64,000 nucleotides of DNA from positions 124,001-188,000 of the forward strand of contig CAXHUL010000544.1 of NCBI GenBank assembly GCA_964019695.1, read 5' to 3'. Both the position numbers and the translations under genes were made by a program. Under the pieces are notes generated by a model, which searched no databases, was not told the DNA's origin, and worked only from the letters and a program-made list of their open reading frames with translations. Below are positions 34,738 through 46,632 of the stretch, one piece after another. Each line of letters begins with the position of its first letter. The stretch's first letter is position 1. Source of the stretch: Loripinus fragilis (lineage: Eukaryota > Mollusca > Bivalvia > Lucinida > Lucinidae).

Positions 34738-35877
34738 CTTAAGGAATAAAGAAACGCAACAAACACTTTGAGTCATTGTAAACATAATATATGATGCAAG
34801 TTTTTAGTGCAAATGATATTTTTCCATAGGAGCAGTATGTGTTCGTCAAATTACAGTAGGTTTAACGTAATTATCGATTACGTAATCATTTTGGCGTGCG
34901 CGTAACCAGCCTGACCCCCCCGTTGTTAACTGCTGAAACAGGGTCAATGAAAGCAAAGTTTGAATCAACCATCGGTTTATTGTTTTAAAAAACCTTTGCA
35001 TAGATTGCGGATCAAGGAAATGATCAAATGGCGGCGTTTCTGTAGGATTCTGAAACGGGTTAACGTCATTAACGTCAACTCTGAATACTGCGTGAAACGC
35101 GTAAACTTTATTTTCTGCTTGAGATTTATTCATTACAAGGACGTTTTGTTCAAGAATTATGACTTGAAATCCACAGACGTCAAAAAACATCAATTCTGAC
35201 GTCAAAATTCGATTTCCTACGTTTTAATGGTTTTCATGATGCTTTTGCGTTTTTTTTAATGAAAAGATGGTCCAGAGACAAAGTTTAGGTTTCAGTTAAC
35301 ACGTTTGGTGTTCACTCTCGGCATGCAATCAGATGTTTTCCCTTGCACTATGCCGTGTTTTGTTTGGCTAACGTCAATATAAACACCTTACCAGCGTATT
35401 TCTACGGTATCTGAAAAGTCAGTTTTTCCCAAGAAAGCATGTTCTGATGTCTCTAGGTCTATCTCATCCAGTATATTCACCAGCGACCAAAGCCCGACGG
35501 CTCTAAGCGACGTTTACCGTTTATTCACTACCATTGTGTATCTTGCCATTCAAGTAGCGTGTTTTGACGCAATATTTGACTACATTACGAATACGATTGG
35601 ACGTTTGTTTAATTTGCACATTGTCAAGTCGACGCCAAATAACCAAACATGGAAAAAAAATGGGTTTTTTTTATTTTTATTCTGACGTTAACGTCACATT
35701 TAATGTTTTCATATGTTTTCATCTTGTAGCGTAAAATGTAGCGTTAAAATGACGTTTTGGTATATCACCACATGCCATAAATACTCAATAAGAAATTTTC
35801 AAAAGAGATTTCACTAAACCGTCATTTAAACATGCAAAAATTATATTTTTATCTGTTGCGTTTCTTTATTCCTTAAG
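34738..35877. mobile_element. 1.14-kb TA-flanked TIR element rich in AACGTCA
   Basis: CTTAAGGAATAAAGAAACGC and AACA on the left are mirrored by TGTTGCGTTTCTTTATTCCT and TAAG on the right, about 24 bp nearly exact. TATA flanks both sides, consistent with a TA or TATA target duplication. TAACGTCA/TGACGTTA/TGACGTCA words recur near 35057, 35069, 35176, 35199, 35370, 35684 and 35750. The 119-residue minus frame at 34846-35205 has no recognisable motif and is probably chance. Confidence 0.75.
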
Positions 35878-35884
35878 TATACTT

Positions 35885-36262
35885 TGTTGTCTGCTGATAA
35901 CCTTGCAAACAGTTTGGATCCAGATCAGAACTGACAGAACATTGGTCCTGAGACTCCTATTGTAGATCAAAACCATTTGTCTGCTGATAACCTTTGCAAA
36001 TAGTTTGGATCCAGATCAGAACTGACAGAACATTGGTCCTGAGACTCCTGATGTGGATCAAAACTATTTGTCTGCTGATAACCTTTGCAAACAGTTTTGA
36101 TCCAGATCAGAACCGACAGAACATAAGCCTTGATCTGGATCTAAACTATTTGACACTTTGTTAGTGTTTCTGGAAGGCATGTCTCTGGATGATTTTTTGA
36201 AAAAAAATGTCAGCAGACTTTATCAAAAGCATGAGAAATTACACAGCAAGCAAAGAGTTAAC
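35885..36262 (+). mobile_element. GTCGTCTGCTGA MITE with internal 90-bp triplication
   Basis: TTGTCTGCTGATAACC begins near 35886, 35978 and 36068, each followed by AGTTTGGATCCAGATCAGAA. Only the last unit continues to ATCTAAACTATTTGACACTT, TCAGCAGACTTTATC and AGCAAGCAAAGAGTTAA. It is an intermediate between a single MITE and a satellite. Confidence 0.7.
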
Positions 36263-37171
36263 CCATAAAATGCCACCTATAATTTGCAGCAGACGACAGT
36301 TTCAAATTTTGTAGCTTTTTCAAAAATAACAATTAAAGTATATTTTATGAGAATCTTTGCCGGCAGACGATTCTCATGAAATATCATTTCTTGTTGTTGT
36401 TTTTTTTCGAAAATTAAGAAAGGTGTCACAAAATTTGTCGTCTGCTACAGTCATGATTGGTGCTTTACTGCCCAAAATAAAGTCTGACCACAACATTAGT
36501 TATGCTTCTGCAATAAAATAGGAATCAGCAGAGCCAGTTGTAAAATAATTAATCTTTGAGACAGTACCCATTATAACTGTTTGTGACTGTCTGCTAAAGA
36601 GGTCAGGTAATAATCACACATAATAGATGGTCTGAAGGTAGGTTGCTTACAAAAGGTAATTCAACAGGCTCTGTATTCTGAGCCATGGGGAAGTAATAAA
36701 GTATCATAAATTTATCTCTGTAGTAGTTATAGAACTTTCAGCTAGATGTCTTAATACAGGGCCTGAAGACAGGCTAGCCATAACACCTACAGCTGCGTAT
36801 AATAAGGCCCCCAAGGGGGATCGGTGCTCCCTTGATCCATGAAAAAATGCATTGATCTCCCCAAATCCTTGAAGAAAATTCCTCAGCTCCCTGAAAGTAT
36901 TTTTCCTTTGCTCCCCAAATCCTTAAAACTAATTCAACTTCTCCACAAATCCCCCAAAATATAAGCCAATTTTCCCTAAAATGTATTTTTCTTTCCGTAT
37001 GCTTAAAAACAATGAAGCTATGTACACGGGCGGATAAATTAAATTAATATTCACTTAATATTTGTAAAGAGAGGGCTTAGCCACAGATTAGATGATATAT
37101 GATAAATTTAATGAAATTCATGATATTATATAGCTCAAAGTATGAGGCCATTCTTTAAAATCTGTTGCTCG
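36263..37171. other. MITE remnants and CTCCCCAAATCC block
   Basis: 36285-36600 holds scattered CAGCAGACGA and GTCGTCTGCTA half-sites. 36815-36970 repeats CTCCCCAAATCC and CTCCCTGAAA words as in the two duplicated segments. 36970-37171 shows nothing. Confidence 0.4.
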
Positions 37172-40014
37172 CCCCTGCGAAATTTTGTTCTACAAATTGG
37201 AGGTGTTCTAGAACTGTTCTAGAACATTTAGAACTGTTCTAGAACTGTTCTAAACAGGTAAATATGTTCGTTCTAGAACTCATGTTCTACAAGTGTTCTA
37301 GAACATTGTTATAGAACAAATCAAACACATTCTAGAACTGATTTCCATTCTATAAGCGTTCTTGAAATATTCTAGAACATTTTTAGAACAAATCAAGAAC
37401 CAGTTAGTTCTACAAATGTTCTAATAATATTCTAGAACATTTTTAGAACTTTTCAAGAACAAAATAAGTTGACAGAAACTTCTAAAAAATGATTCAAATT
37501 AAGTTCTAGAACATTTGTCTTACTTTTTAGAACTAGTTAATTCCACAAATATACTAATAAATTCTAGAACATTTTGGGAACTTCTCATGAGCAGAAAGCA
37601 CCAGGTAGCTCAGTGGTTGGGCACTTGCCTCTGGTTCTAGAGGTCCCAGGTTCAATCCCTGCTTGTGGTGAGGAAACTTTCTGTGTCCGAACACGCTTTC
37701 TCTGGTATCATTTGCAGGGATGACACTAGATAAGTGCATGGTCCTTTGGATCGGGATGTTAACTGGATGTCCCCTTTGATGGGAAGGTCACCCCTTGTGC
37801 AGGTTAAAGAACCCTACGGTAATTTAGATATGGTTAATTACTTGTAGGCTTTCATCCTGCAACCTGAAGTGTACAAAGTACACCTGCCGATAATACTGGC
37901 AAGCGAGGGTCTGGCAGTATAAGAGAAAGAAAGAAAAAGAAGAGCAAAACAAGTAAAAGAAAAATCGAATTAAGTTCTAGAACTCATTTAGTACTTTTAT
38001 AGAACCAGCAAGTTCTAGAAATGTTCTAAAAAGTTCTAGAACATTTTAGAACATTTAAAGAGGAAACATGTCATAATCAGATGGATGATGGGAAAAACAT
38101 GGCTGCAAGAATTGGAGGGAAAATGTGGTGGCTCTTCAAAAACATTTGTTTTGGAATTTCTAGATGGCAAACATGATAGTAGTTTTGCCTGAGACAGTGA
38201 GTAGACCTGAGAAACAGTTTCTCTAAGGTTTTAAATGTTGATTAATGGTGGGGTTGTTGTTTGTAAGTTTTTTTAGCAAATGCAAGACAATGTTTTGAAA
38301 TGGGTGGGGTAATACAGGGTGGCATGTTACCACAATGAGAAGATGATCATGGCTTAATTACTATAAACAGAGGTTGAGCAGTTAACATCCAATAAGTTTT
38401 CCAAAAACAACAATGTTACAGTTTTGCAATAAATGTTATTTATTTTTCAATTCACTGATAATTCGGGAGAAATATTTTACTGAAATTTACTGAACCAGCA
38501 AGTTCTACAAAAGTTAAAAAATGTTCTAGAACATTTTTAGAACAGGTCTAGAACAAGCATGTCATTATCATTAATTTTAAAACCAGATTGATGTTGGGAA
38601 AAACATGGCTGCCATAATTAGAGGAATTATGAAGGCTGAGCCCAAAAAGCACTTGTGGCAGTTTCTAGATGGCAAATTGACAGTATTATAGTCTTGGACA
38701 GTGAGTAGGCTTGAGACACAATTTCTTAAGTTTTAATGTTAATTGTTGCTGTAGTTGCTGTTTTTCCATGGTCAAATGCATGACAATGTTTTGAAATGGG
38801 TGGCGTAACAGGGTGGCAATAACTAACAACATTTAGGCCAACTTAGGGCCCCTATAATAATTCTCCTCCAGTTGATGTTTATTTATTTATTGTGTGAATA
38901 CTTATTGGGGTTTTAAACCAATGTCAACAGTTTTCCAGATATATAAAGGTAGCATTTGATGGAATCTTATTTCCAAACCCTCTATGGGACATTTTTGGGG
39001 AGGTGTTCAACAACTGTTTTAAAAAAAGTTCAGTTGTATTAGAACATTTGCAGAACAAACCATTAGAACATTCCTGAAATTGTTCTTAAACTATTCTAAA
39101 ATGCTCTAAATAAATTCAGGGGCATTAATAGAATGTTTTATGACATGATTTTTGAAGAGTTGTTCTACAGTTTTTCCAGAAAATTTCTAAAGGTTTGTTC
39201 TGGATCAGTTCTAGAAGAAGCCAAGGTTTATTCTAGAACAAACCATTAGAACATTTCTGGAATTGTTCTGGAACCATTCTAAAAATGTTCTAGAATGATT
39301 AGACATTTATAGAAAGTTAAATGAGACATTTTTAGGGGTGTTCTACAATTGTTCCAGAAAAATTCTAAAGGTTTGTTCTAGATCAGTTCTAGAACAAACC
39401 AAGGTTAATTCTAGATCAGTTCTAGAACAAACCATTAGAACATTTCTGGAATAGTTCTGGAACCATTCTATAGATGTTCTAGAACTATTCCGAGACATTT
39501 ATAGAACGTTAAATGGGACATTTTTTAGGTTTGTTCTACAATTGTTCCAGAAAAATTCTAAAGGTTTGTTCTAGATCAGTTCTAGAACAAACCAAGGTTA
39601 ATTCTAGAACAGTTCTAGAACAAACCACTAGAACATTTCTGGAATAGTTCTGGAACCATTCTTCAGATGTTCTAGAACTATTCTGAGACATTTATAGAAC
39701 GTTAAATGGGAAATTTTATGAGGGGTGTTCTACAATTGTTCCATAAAAGTTCTCAAGATTCGTTCTAGAACTGTTCTAGAACAAACTTGATTTGTTCTAA
39801 AACTGTTCTAGGAAAAACTTTTAGAATTTTCTGGAACTTTTCTAGAACAAATCTTTTGACCTTGGCTAGAACATTTGTAGAACAAAAAAATGTCCCATTT
39901 AACGTTCTACATCTGTCCCATAAACATTCTAGAACATATCTAGAACAGTTCTAGAACATAGTTCTAGAAAATTCTAGAACTCTTCTAGAATGGTTCTAGA
40001 CCATTTCGCAGGGG
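37172..40014 (+). mobile_element. 2.84-kb GTTCTAGAAC-saturated element, copy 1
   Basis: Bounded by CCCCTGCGAAATTTT at the left and the inverted ATTTCGCAGGGG at the right. TTCTAGAA and GTTCTAGAAC words plus half-sites (GTTCTA, TAGAAC) are packed in both flanks (37200-37590 and 39000-40010) with a calmer centre (38040-38990). The whole is repeated in reverse orientation at 48028-50878, including a SINE at the same internal position. No open frame of gene quality exists; the only long one (37554-37739 minus) lies over the SINE. Flanking target duplication is not evident here. Confidence 0.85.
37600..37950 (+). mobile_element. tRNA-derived SINE inside copy 1
   Basis: GGTAGCTCAGTGGTTGGGCA and CCCAGGTTCAATCCCTGC are A- and B-box-like, followed by GTACACCTGCCGATAATACT and an (AGAAA)n tail at about 37921-37945. 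It belongs to a SINE family different from 30438/46633/55176. It is not a tRNA gene because the 3' half cannot form the acceptor stem. Confidence 0.75.
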
Positions 40015-40719
40015 TGGACCTGGTAGAGTAGGTATGGAGGAATGCTCTCTAGATTTGAGTTTATTATTTGGGGCAGCTAGACCATTTGTTTTTCTGGAGG
40101 AGGGAGGGGCTGTTTTTTTCAAATAGATGAAACTAGATTTTCTTAGACAAAGTGAAAACAATTAGTTTTGCATTCATAGAAAGTGTGTATGATTGTTATT
40201 AGGCACTATACATAATTTTAACTTCATTTATATATCTGATCAACATTTATCAAAGTCAAAGTCTTATTAAAAATGAAGTCATCTAATTACCCCCCCCCTC
40301 CCCCCCCGTAGATTTTTTTGATAAAAATGGTGCAATCTAGTGCATTCTGAGTGTTCCTAATTATGTTACTATTAACCTAATAATCAACAATAAATCAACA
40401 ACCCAAATTTTGTGCAATATTTTTCTCCAAGATCAATCCAGATGCTCATGTTAGCACAAAAATAAATACATTCACTGTTTGCAAGGGGGTCTGGGGGCAA
40501 TAGCCCCCAGGAGCCAAAGAAATGTAAAAACAATGGAGGCTTTTCTTTTTTCATCAAATATTACATACCAGGCCAGCAGATAGCCACGTCATGATGTGGA
40601 TTTAGATTTGTGCTAGTGGGGTCCGGGGGTATGGTCCCCCTGAAATTTTGTATTAAAATGGTGCAATCTGGCCCAGTGGGGGTATTCTGAGTGATTCGAA
40701 ATATGTTATTTTCAACTTA
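40015..40719. other. Unassigned DNA with GGTCTGGGGGC words
   Basis: GGTCTGGGGGCAATAGCCCC (40488) and GTCCGGGGGTATGGTCCCCC (40622) are two imperfect palindromes in similar context (GGTGCAATCT follows each block), suggesting an old duplication. A C-rich tract is at 40290-40308. Confidence 0.4.
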
Positions 40720-41360
40720 TTTTCCACGATAGTAAATTTTTTTTTCCATATCAGTCTAGATTAGCATGTTAGGACGAGGAACATACATTTAGATTATCAA
40801 AGGGGGGGGGGGGGTCTGGAGGCTTTCCACAGAAGCTGATGAATTTTTTTTTTAAAAATCAAACGAAATGAAGGCTTGTCCTTTAAGGTGAGATTTTTTA
40901 AACTTTTTTTTGTGCTCCCTAAATCCCCAAAACTAAGAGCTTTCTCCCCAAATCCCTGTAAATAAGTACCAGTGCTCCCTAGCTTCCTGAAAATAAATAG
41001 CCATTTCCCCCCAGATCCCCAAAACCTCTGGGGGCCCCTATAATGAAGAGCAGGTCTCTTAATTTCTTGGAAAGTATAAATAAATAGTGGTGCAAAGATT
41101 CACCGCGGTGCACAGTGCACCTAGGTTTTAAGCCTTGATTCGATGTTCCATGTCTTATCATGCATTTTCGGTTGGATTCGATGTCGGCTTTTTCTTTTAT
41201 CCAGTGTTCATTCTAGGCTGCACCTTTGACTTATTGTTTTCAATTTCGGTACTGAAAAAAATAAACAACCACTTTGAGTCATTTTGTATTCTACTGGGCA
41301 AACTATTTATACACAGCCAATCAGGATGGGGGCTAATCTATACCTTGGATACCGCGTGCA
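40720..41360. repeat. Duplicated segment, copy 2 (empty site)
   Basis: Collinear with 33103-34527 but lacking the TATGCCCCCG element. GATGTCGGCTTTTTC runs directly into TTTTATCCAGTGTTC. The frames at 40979-41161 and 41135-41428 are overlapping chance translations. Confidence 0.85.
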
Positions 41361-41800
41361 TTCTATTTCTGTCCCAAGCTTTCAATAAACCGGAAGTGCA
41401 GTCCCGAGAATGTATTGAAAAAAATTAGTCATAGAAATGCATGGAAAATCAAGCAACTCTCTTTTTCTTTCCTTTAAAATAAACATATTAAATGATAATT
41501 AACCCCAGTTAACATAATACATTAACAACAACAACTTTTCCAATGAAAATTAAACAACTTTTGGCTTTTACAAAGAGTAAGCGTCATTATTTGTGGTACA
41601 TTTTTTCGAACATAAAAGATTACATGATTCATTGAATAGGAGGAGAGTGAATTTAACAACAGCTTATTACTGATTTATAAGCAGTGCTTACCCAAGCTCA
41701 GCCAACGCTTTAGTCAAATCGTAAAAGTTGGAGGCAAATTAAATTGACTTTAGCCAGGGGATAAGCTACAAAGTAGTATCACAAGTTGTTCTGTATCTAA
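41361..41800. other. Unassigned stretch
   Basis: No repeat ends, RNA gene or coding exon seen. Confidence 0.3.
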
Positions 41801-41804
41801 CTCT

Positions 41805-41945
41805 TTGCCCACTAGCAATGACTTCTGTCGTCTGCTGATAAACTCTGCGAACAGTTTGGACCCAGATCAGCCCCAACAAAATGTTGGGCCCGATTTGGAT
41901 CCAAACTGTCTGACACCCTGATAGTAGCATCCAAAGAGTTAAATT
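41805..41945 (+). mobile_element. GTCGTCTGCTGA MITE, compact copy
   Basis: CTTTGCCCACTAGCAATGAC, TGTCGTCTGCTGATAA, then the well-kept palindrome ACAGTTTGGACCCAGATCAG facing CGATTTGGATCCAAACTGTC. It ends at CCAAAGAGTTAA. The second GTCGTCTGC box is deleted. Confidence 0.65.
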
Positions 41946-43235
41946 GGCACAATAATAAAGTGGCAAGAAATAATAAAAGCAATATTGGAGCATCCAAAGG
42001 CTGATCAAAATACACTTTTTCACAAATACTGTATGTAATTTATCAACCACCCAGAGTGTACTTTAAAGAGGCTAAGTCTGCAACTATGAACATTTTTCGA
42101 AATTTTTTATTTTCTTTTTAAATCATTTGTTAAAGTAGAATTAAGTTATGTTTTCACAATAAATCTGTTCACTATAGCCTAAAATTGCTAGGGAGATAAA
42201 TACAGGTAAGTATCTGTTAAAGATATAATTGTTATGTCGCAGAATAGCTCATGAGCTAATGTTGTCTGTTACAAAGACTGGAAACCGCCCAAACAGTTGA
42301 AATGTGCCTATACTCAGCCAATACCTCATACTAGCAAGAAATTATCCTCTCTAATAGCACTTTAACTCTTTCAAACTGTTTGTTACAGTTTTAGCTTTCA
42401 TTGGGGTATTAGAGAAGAGAAAATGTATATATCTATAATATAATATTATAATCAGGATAAAACTTAACTGAAACGACTGCACAAGTCTATCTGTTACACT
42501 ATAAGCGACGTTAAGCTCCTTTATCTTTATCTTTATCAGAAAGGTCTGCATCACAATACATATGGAACTGAGGCTTGACTCTATCAATGCAGCACTATAA
42601 CATAGCAAATGCATGTAAAAACAGTATATTTGTTAGATGTTTATATTGAGACATAAATGACAAAAAAGCAAAGTTCTGTAGTGAGTACTCAACATCATAT
42701 TGGGGTAAACAACTTGCCCCACATCACATTCAAAACAGGTTACATATGTCGCTTCTAACCTTCATATATATTCATTAAGATTAAAGATAATTATTTGCAT
42801 CAAATTTTTCATTAATGCTCAAGAGATTGTTTATTACAGAGGCAATTTAAGCTATATTTTGATTATCACAACCTAAAGGTTTCTTTTGTCATATCCCAGC
42901 CCAGATGTTTTTGTGTTGCCTGTGAAGTATTTTCGACTTATAGGGATCATGTAGGCTTTGTCCACGTTGTCTCACTTTTGGTTTTCGGCCCATAGCACTT
43001 GAAGGGATGCATCAATTTCATTCAAACTTTACAGAAGGGTCAAGTTGGTAAAGGGGGGTTATCACATAATTTTGACCTGAGTTATGGCTATTTTTGACAT
43101 ATTTTGGTTGATCAATAACTTTTGAAGGAATGCACCAATTTCATTCAAATTTTACAGAAGAGTAAAGCATCATAAAAATACAGGTCGAGTTCCAATTTGG
43201 AGGTCATTCACAAACTTTGACTTGAGTTATGAACC
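41946..43235. other. Unassigned AT-rich DNA
   Basis: ATAAGCGACGTTAAGCTCCT at 42501 followed by TTTATC repeats resembles a SINE tail. 42990-43230 contains two similar ATTTCATTCAAACTTTACAG phrases typical of the tandem-repeat elements. No gene recognised. Confidence 0.35.
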
Positions 43236-44373
43236 TTTTTAGCTCACCTGAGGCATTGGCTCATGGTGAGCTATGTGATCGTTGAATGTTCCTCATCCCT
43301 CGTGTGTCTGTCGTCAACAATTGCTTCAAATGACATCTCCTAAACTACTGGCTGGATTTTGACCAAACTTGGTAAGAATGATCCTTATATGGCCCTCTTT
43401 AAAAATTGTTCAAATGTTTCCGGTCAGTTGCATATATAGGTCACACAGGCTAAAAATAGATTTTTAGGATGAAAACTTTAAAAATCTACTTCTCTGAAAC
43501 CTCAAGGCCTAGAGCTTTGATATTCCGTATGCAGCATCACCTAGTGGACCTCTACCAAGATTGTACAAATTATCCCCCTGGGGCATAAATGGTCCCGCCC
43601 GAGGGGGGGGGGGTCACATGTTTCACATAGGCTTATATACGGAAAACATGGAAAAATCTTCTTGTCTGAAACCATAAGGCCTAGAGCCATTGATATTTGC
43701 TATGTAGCATCAGCTAGTGGACCTCTACCAAGTTTGTTCAAATTATGCCCCTGAGGCCAATAATGGCCCGGCCCCAGGGGTCACATGGTTTACATAGGCT
43801 TATAGCGGTAATACATGAAAAAATCTTCTTGTCTGAAACCATAAGGCTTAGAGCCTTGATATTTGGTATGTAGTATCACCTAGTAGACTACCAAGTTTGT
43901 TCAAATTATGTCCCTGGGGCCAAAAATGGCTTCGCCCTGGGGGTCACTTGTTTAACATAGGCTTATATAGGGGAAAAAGTAAACAATCTTCTTGTCTGAA
44001 ACCATAAGGCCTAGTGCCTTGATATTTGGTATGTAGCATCACCTAGTGGTCCTCCACCAAGCTTGTTCAAATTATACCCCTTGTGCCAAAAATTGCCCCG
44101 CCCCTAGGGGTCATATGTTTTACATAGGTTTATAGAGGGAAAAACATGGTTAAATCTTCTTTTCTGAAACCATAAGGCTCAGAGCCTTGATATTAGGTAT
44201 GTAGCATGACCTAGTGGACCTCTACCAAGTTTGTTCCAATTATGCCCCTGGGGCCAAAATTGGCGCCACTCCAGGTGTCACCAGGGACATGGCCCGCTTT
44301 CAACAGATACCTATATGTAAGCTTTAAACAAAACTCAGTTGAGCAATTTAGGGCCTCTTGGCCCTCTTGTTTT
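43236..44373 (+). mobile_element. AGCTCACCTGAG-end element, copy B
   Basis: Starts TTTTTAGCTCACCTGAGG, followed by TGTGTCTGTCGTCAACAATT. About five tandem units of 160-175 bp each contain TCTTGTCTGAAACCATAAGG, ACCTAGTGGACCTCTACCAA and CAAATTATGCCCCTGGGGCC. CCTCTACCAAG and close variants occur near 43550, 43725, 44048 and 44218. It ends GGGCCTCTTGGCCCTCTTG. Opposite in orientation to copy A at 1-1892. Confidence 0.75.
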
Positions 44374-44482
44374 TTGACTGTACAATAATCTCAGGATGTC
44401 AGCTACCATGCCGTGGTGGTTTCTCCCTCTGCCTTGTGGTTCGTAGGAGTTGAGCCTTTCAAATTAAGAAAGGAGGCAAAGA

Positions 44483-44583
44483 TCAGGAATCGATACAATC
44501 AAGCACCACACCTGACCCAGGACACCACATGGGAAAGTGACAAAAACAATAAAAAGAGCCAATAGGTCAGCCCTTTCCCACAA
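44483..44583 (+). repeat. Dispersed GATCAGGAATCGATACAATC repeat
   Basis: GATCAGGAATCGATACAATC to GTCAGCCCTTTCCCACAAGG, with an internal deletion relative to 47457-47575. It follows copy B as the related block follows the units in copy A. Confidence 0.6.
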
Positions 44584-44955
44584 GGCTGGATACCTCTAAT
44601 ACAATACAATACATACAAAATTGAAAAAATCACCCTTGTGTGCATTCTATCTACTAAACTAATGGGGGAATTTTGATCAAACTTGCACACCAACAGCAAT
44701 AGTACATGTATGGAAAAGAAATCATTAGATTTTGCATACATTGGCTTTCTCATGAAGGTTGCACCAGCCACCAGCACTTCAATGTCAAGTTTACTACAGC
44801 TATTATAAAATGACTAATCACTGTTACTCAAAATTTAGTGCTAAACAGAGAAGTAACAGGTCACTTGGTAAGCATGCTTCACCCAATTTTGGTCATTGGG
44901 TATGTAGTTATCTTATGAAACACTTTTAATTATTTATTTATTTGTTTGTTTTCAG

Positions 44956-45036
44956 CCGGGCCAATTTAGTGAAGACATGATACCAACTGTAGGCTTTAAT
45001 ATGAGAAAAATAACAAAAGGAAATGTTACCATAAAA
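44956..45036 (+). CDS. Arl8: Arl8 small GTPase, coding exon 2 (switch I)
   Basis: Arl8 is an Arf-like GTPase of the lysosome surface that links BORC to kinesin-1 and recruits HOPS. This 81-nt exon (27 codons, phase 0) follows a pyrimidine-rich acceptor ending TTTTCAG and is followed by the donor GTAGGT. It reads [20 protein letters not shown] then GNVTIK, the switch I/interswitch segment with the effector Thr and the family-specific [11 protein letters not shown]. In animal Arl8 an exon covers exactly this span. The first codon is CCG (Pro) where the family usually has Ser. Exon 1, with the P-loop and membrane helix, was not found upstream. The conserved reading frame and good splice sites argue for a real exon; the missing partners leave a pseudogene possible. 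Confidence 0.85.
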
Positions 45037-45104
45037 GTAGGTATATGTTGATATATTTGAGCCAGCTAAAATAATATTTTTATCATATATAAATGTATGC
45101 ATTA

Positions 45105-45340
45105 AGTTGATCTCTAACTCTCCTTGCTAGTTGTGACTTTGTAGTCTGCCGATAACCTTTGCAAACAGTTTGGACTAAGATCAGGACCAACAGAATGTCT
45201 GCCTGATCTGGATCCAAATTGTTTGAAAGTGTTCCCTAATGATTTTTGGGGGACTTTTTTTTAATTTAATTTGAAAATAAAGTCAGCAGGCAACATTAAG
45301 AACAAGGCATGACAAATTACCCAGCATGCAAAGATTTAAA
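45105..45340 (+). mobile_element. GTCGTCTGCTGA MITE, near-complete copy in Arl8 intron
   Basis: TAACTCTCCTTGCTAG, GTAGTCTGCCGATAACC, AAACAGTTTGGACTAAGATC facing CTGATCTGGATCCAAATTGT, then AAGTCAGCAGGCAACATT and ACCCAGCATGCAAAGATTT. About 235 bp, with the layout complete from outer end to outer end. Confidence 0.7.
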
Positions 45341-46230
45341 TGATTGATTTGATGAGAAAACCAACAAAGATGCATGTGTCCCCGATGAGCACCAGTCCAC
45401 AATACATGTACATAAGCCAATTAATGAGATTTTGGCACTTATCCCATTTTTGAGAAAAGAAGGCACATGCAAGCCTGCGCAAATTATGTACTCGCTAGAG
45501 ATTTTACTTCTCTTTGCAAAAATTATCATTATGGGTGTAGATGATGACTCATGATCAGACCAAAAATGAGACCGCTTGATGCATCAGCATGGGCTTTAAA
45601 AGGATACTTTGGGGCATATGCATTTCCTCGCACACCAGATCGGGATATCTGTTGTTTTTACCCATGTGAGATATTACTTTCTCACATACCAATGCATACA
45701 AGGTCGAGTGATCCCTATGTTAGCTCCCTGTGGGACAAATCTGTCCCACATCACTACCCATATGAGATAAGGGTAACTAATACAAGATAAGCCATACGGA
45801 GCCTGTTCCTAATTAATGCAAGATAACCCACACACGACATTTTTGGCGCCAGACTGTATTCCTTCGAAAACGAAAGTTGAATTGTTGACAGTCAGGAAAA
45901 ATGTCAATGCTGAAATTTCAGCAATTTAAGTCTGCCTTCAGCTTGGTATAAAGCAAAATGTAAAACATTTATTCAATGCTTTGAACATGCTGAGTGCATT
46001 GCGATTGACATATTTTACATGTTGGGCATTGAGTGACTGAATGCACCGAGATTGGGAAGCCTTGACTGTGGCTGATAAGCTAGTTCTTGTAAATCCATTT
46101 TGATAAAATAACCATTTGTTCATTGTTTTATGCGCTGTTTATTCGCTTTTTCAAGTTGATTTGTACAGCGCCTGTCATTGACTGTAAATATCGACCTCAG
46201 TGACGTCACCGACAGATATACTGTACCGTA
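45341..46230. other. Arl8 intron, unassigned
   Basis: Two similar phrases, CATGTGAGATATTACTTTC and CATATGAGATAAGGGTAAC (45663, 45758), suggest an old repeat. The 79- and 70-residue frames here have no protein-like signal. The missing Arl8 exon 3 was searched for by eye and not seen. Confidence 0.35.
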
Positions 46231-46440
46231 CCCTACGGCCTGGTATGTGAGAAAAAGAATTGATCATTGGTGTTCAGTGTTTCCAGAAAAATCCCAACCC
46301 TCAAGTCCACAGTTCAGTGGGAAACTCGGCAAGCCTGGTTTCCCACTGGAACGGTGGGCCCTCAGGTTGGGATTTTTCTGTCGCCACTGGACACCAATGA
46401 TGGATTCTATTTATCTCACATACCCATACCAGCCCTAGGG
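46231..46440. mobile_element. 210-bp hairpin element in Arl8 intron
   Basis: Inverted over nearly its full length. CCCTACGGCCTGGTATGTGA faces TCACATACCCATACCAGCCC. TCATTGGTGT faces ACACCAATGA. AGAAAAATCCCAACCCT faces AGGTTGGGATTTTTCT, with a short centre TCGGCAAGCC. It is a MITE-like or foldback element, and two overlapping 67- and 86-residue frames over it are chance. Confidence 0.75.
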
Positions 46441-46632
46441 AAAGATAAAAAACGAACAGCCGCACGCTGACTATACGTTGATCCGTGACGTCATTGTATT
46501 GTTAAAATGTGATGTCACCATGTCGCATCTCAGCATATTCAGGATTTTCTGGAAGGCTTTTTCAAGATTTTTCCAATATAAATGAGGTATTAAGTGGTGA
46601 GCAAGAAAAATTATCCATTATTCGTGTGTGAG

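Noticed and set aside
34846..35205. 119-residue minus-strand open frame as a gene
   Set aside because: It lies inside a TIR element without recognisable motifs. The frame is kept open by the AACGTCA-rich composition. No splice or start context supports it.
37600..37680. tRNA gene (A-box and B-box matches)
   Set aside because: The anticodon arm and acceptor stem do not close, and the match continues into a SINE body with an A-rich tail. The same unit occurs in reverse at 50105-50450.
45551..45790. 79-residue frame in the Arl8 intron as an alternative exon
   Set aside because: No splice sites in a compatible phase and no resemblance to any GTPase segment.
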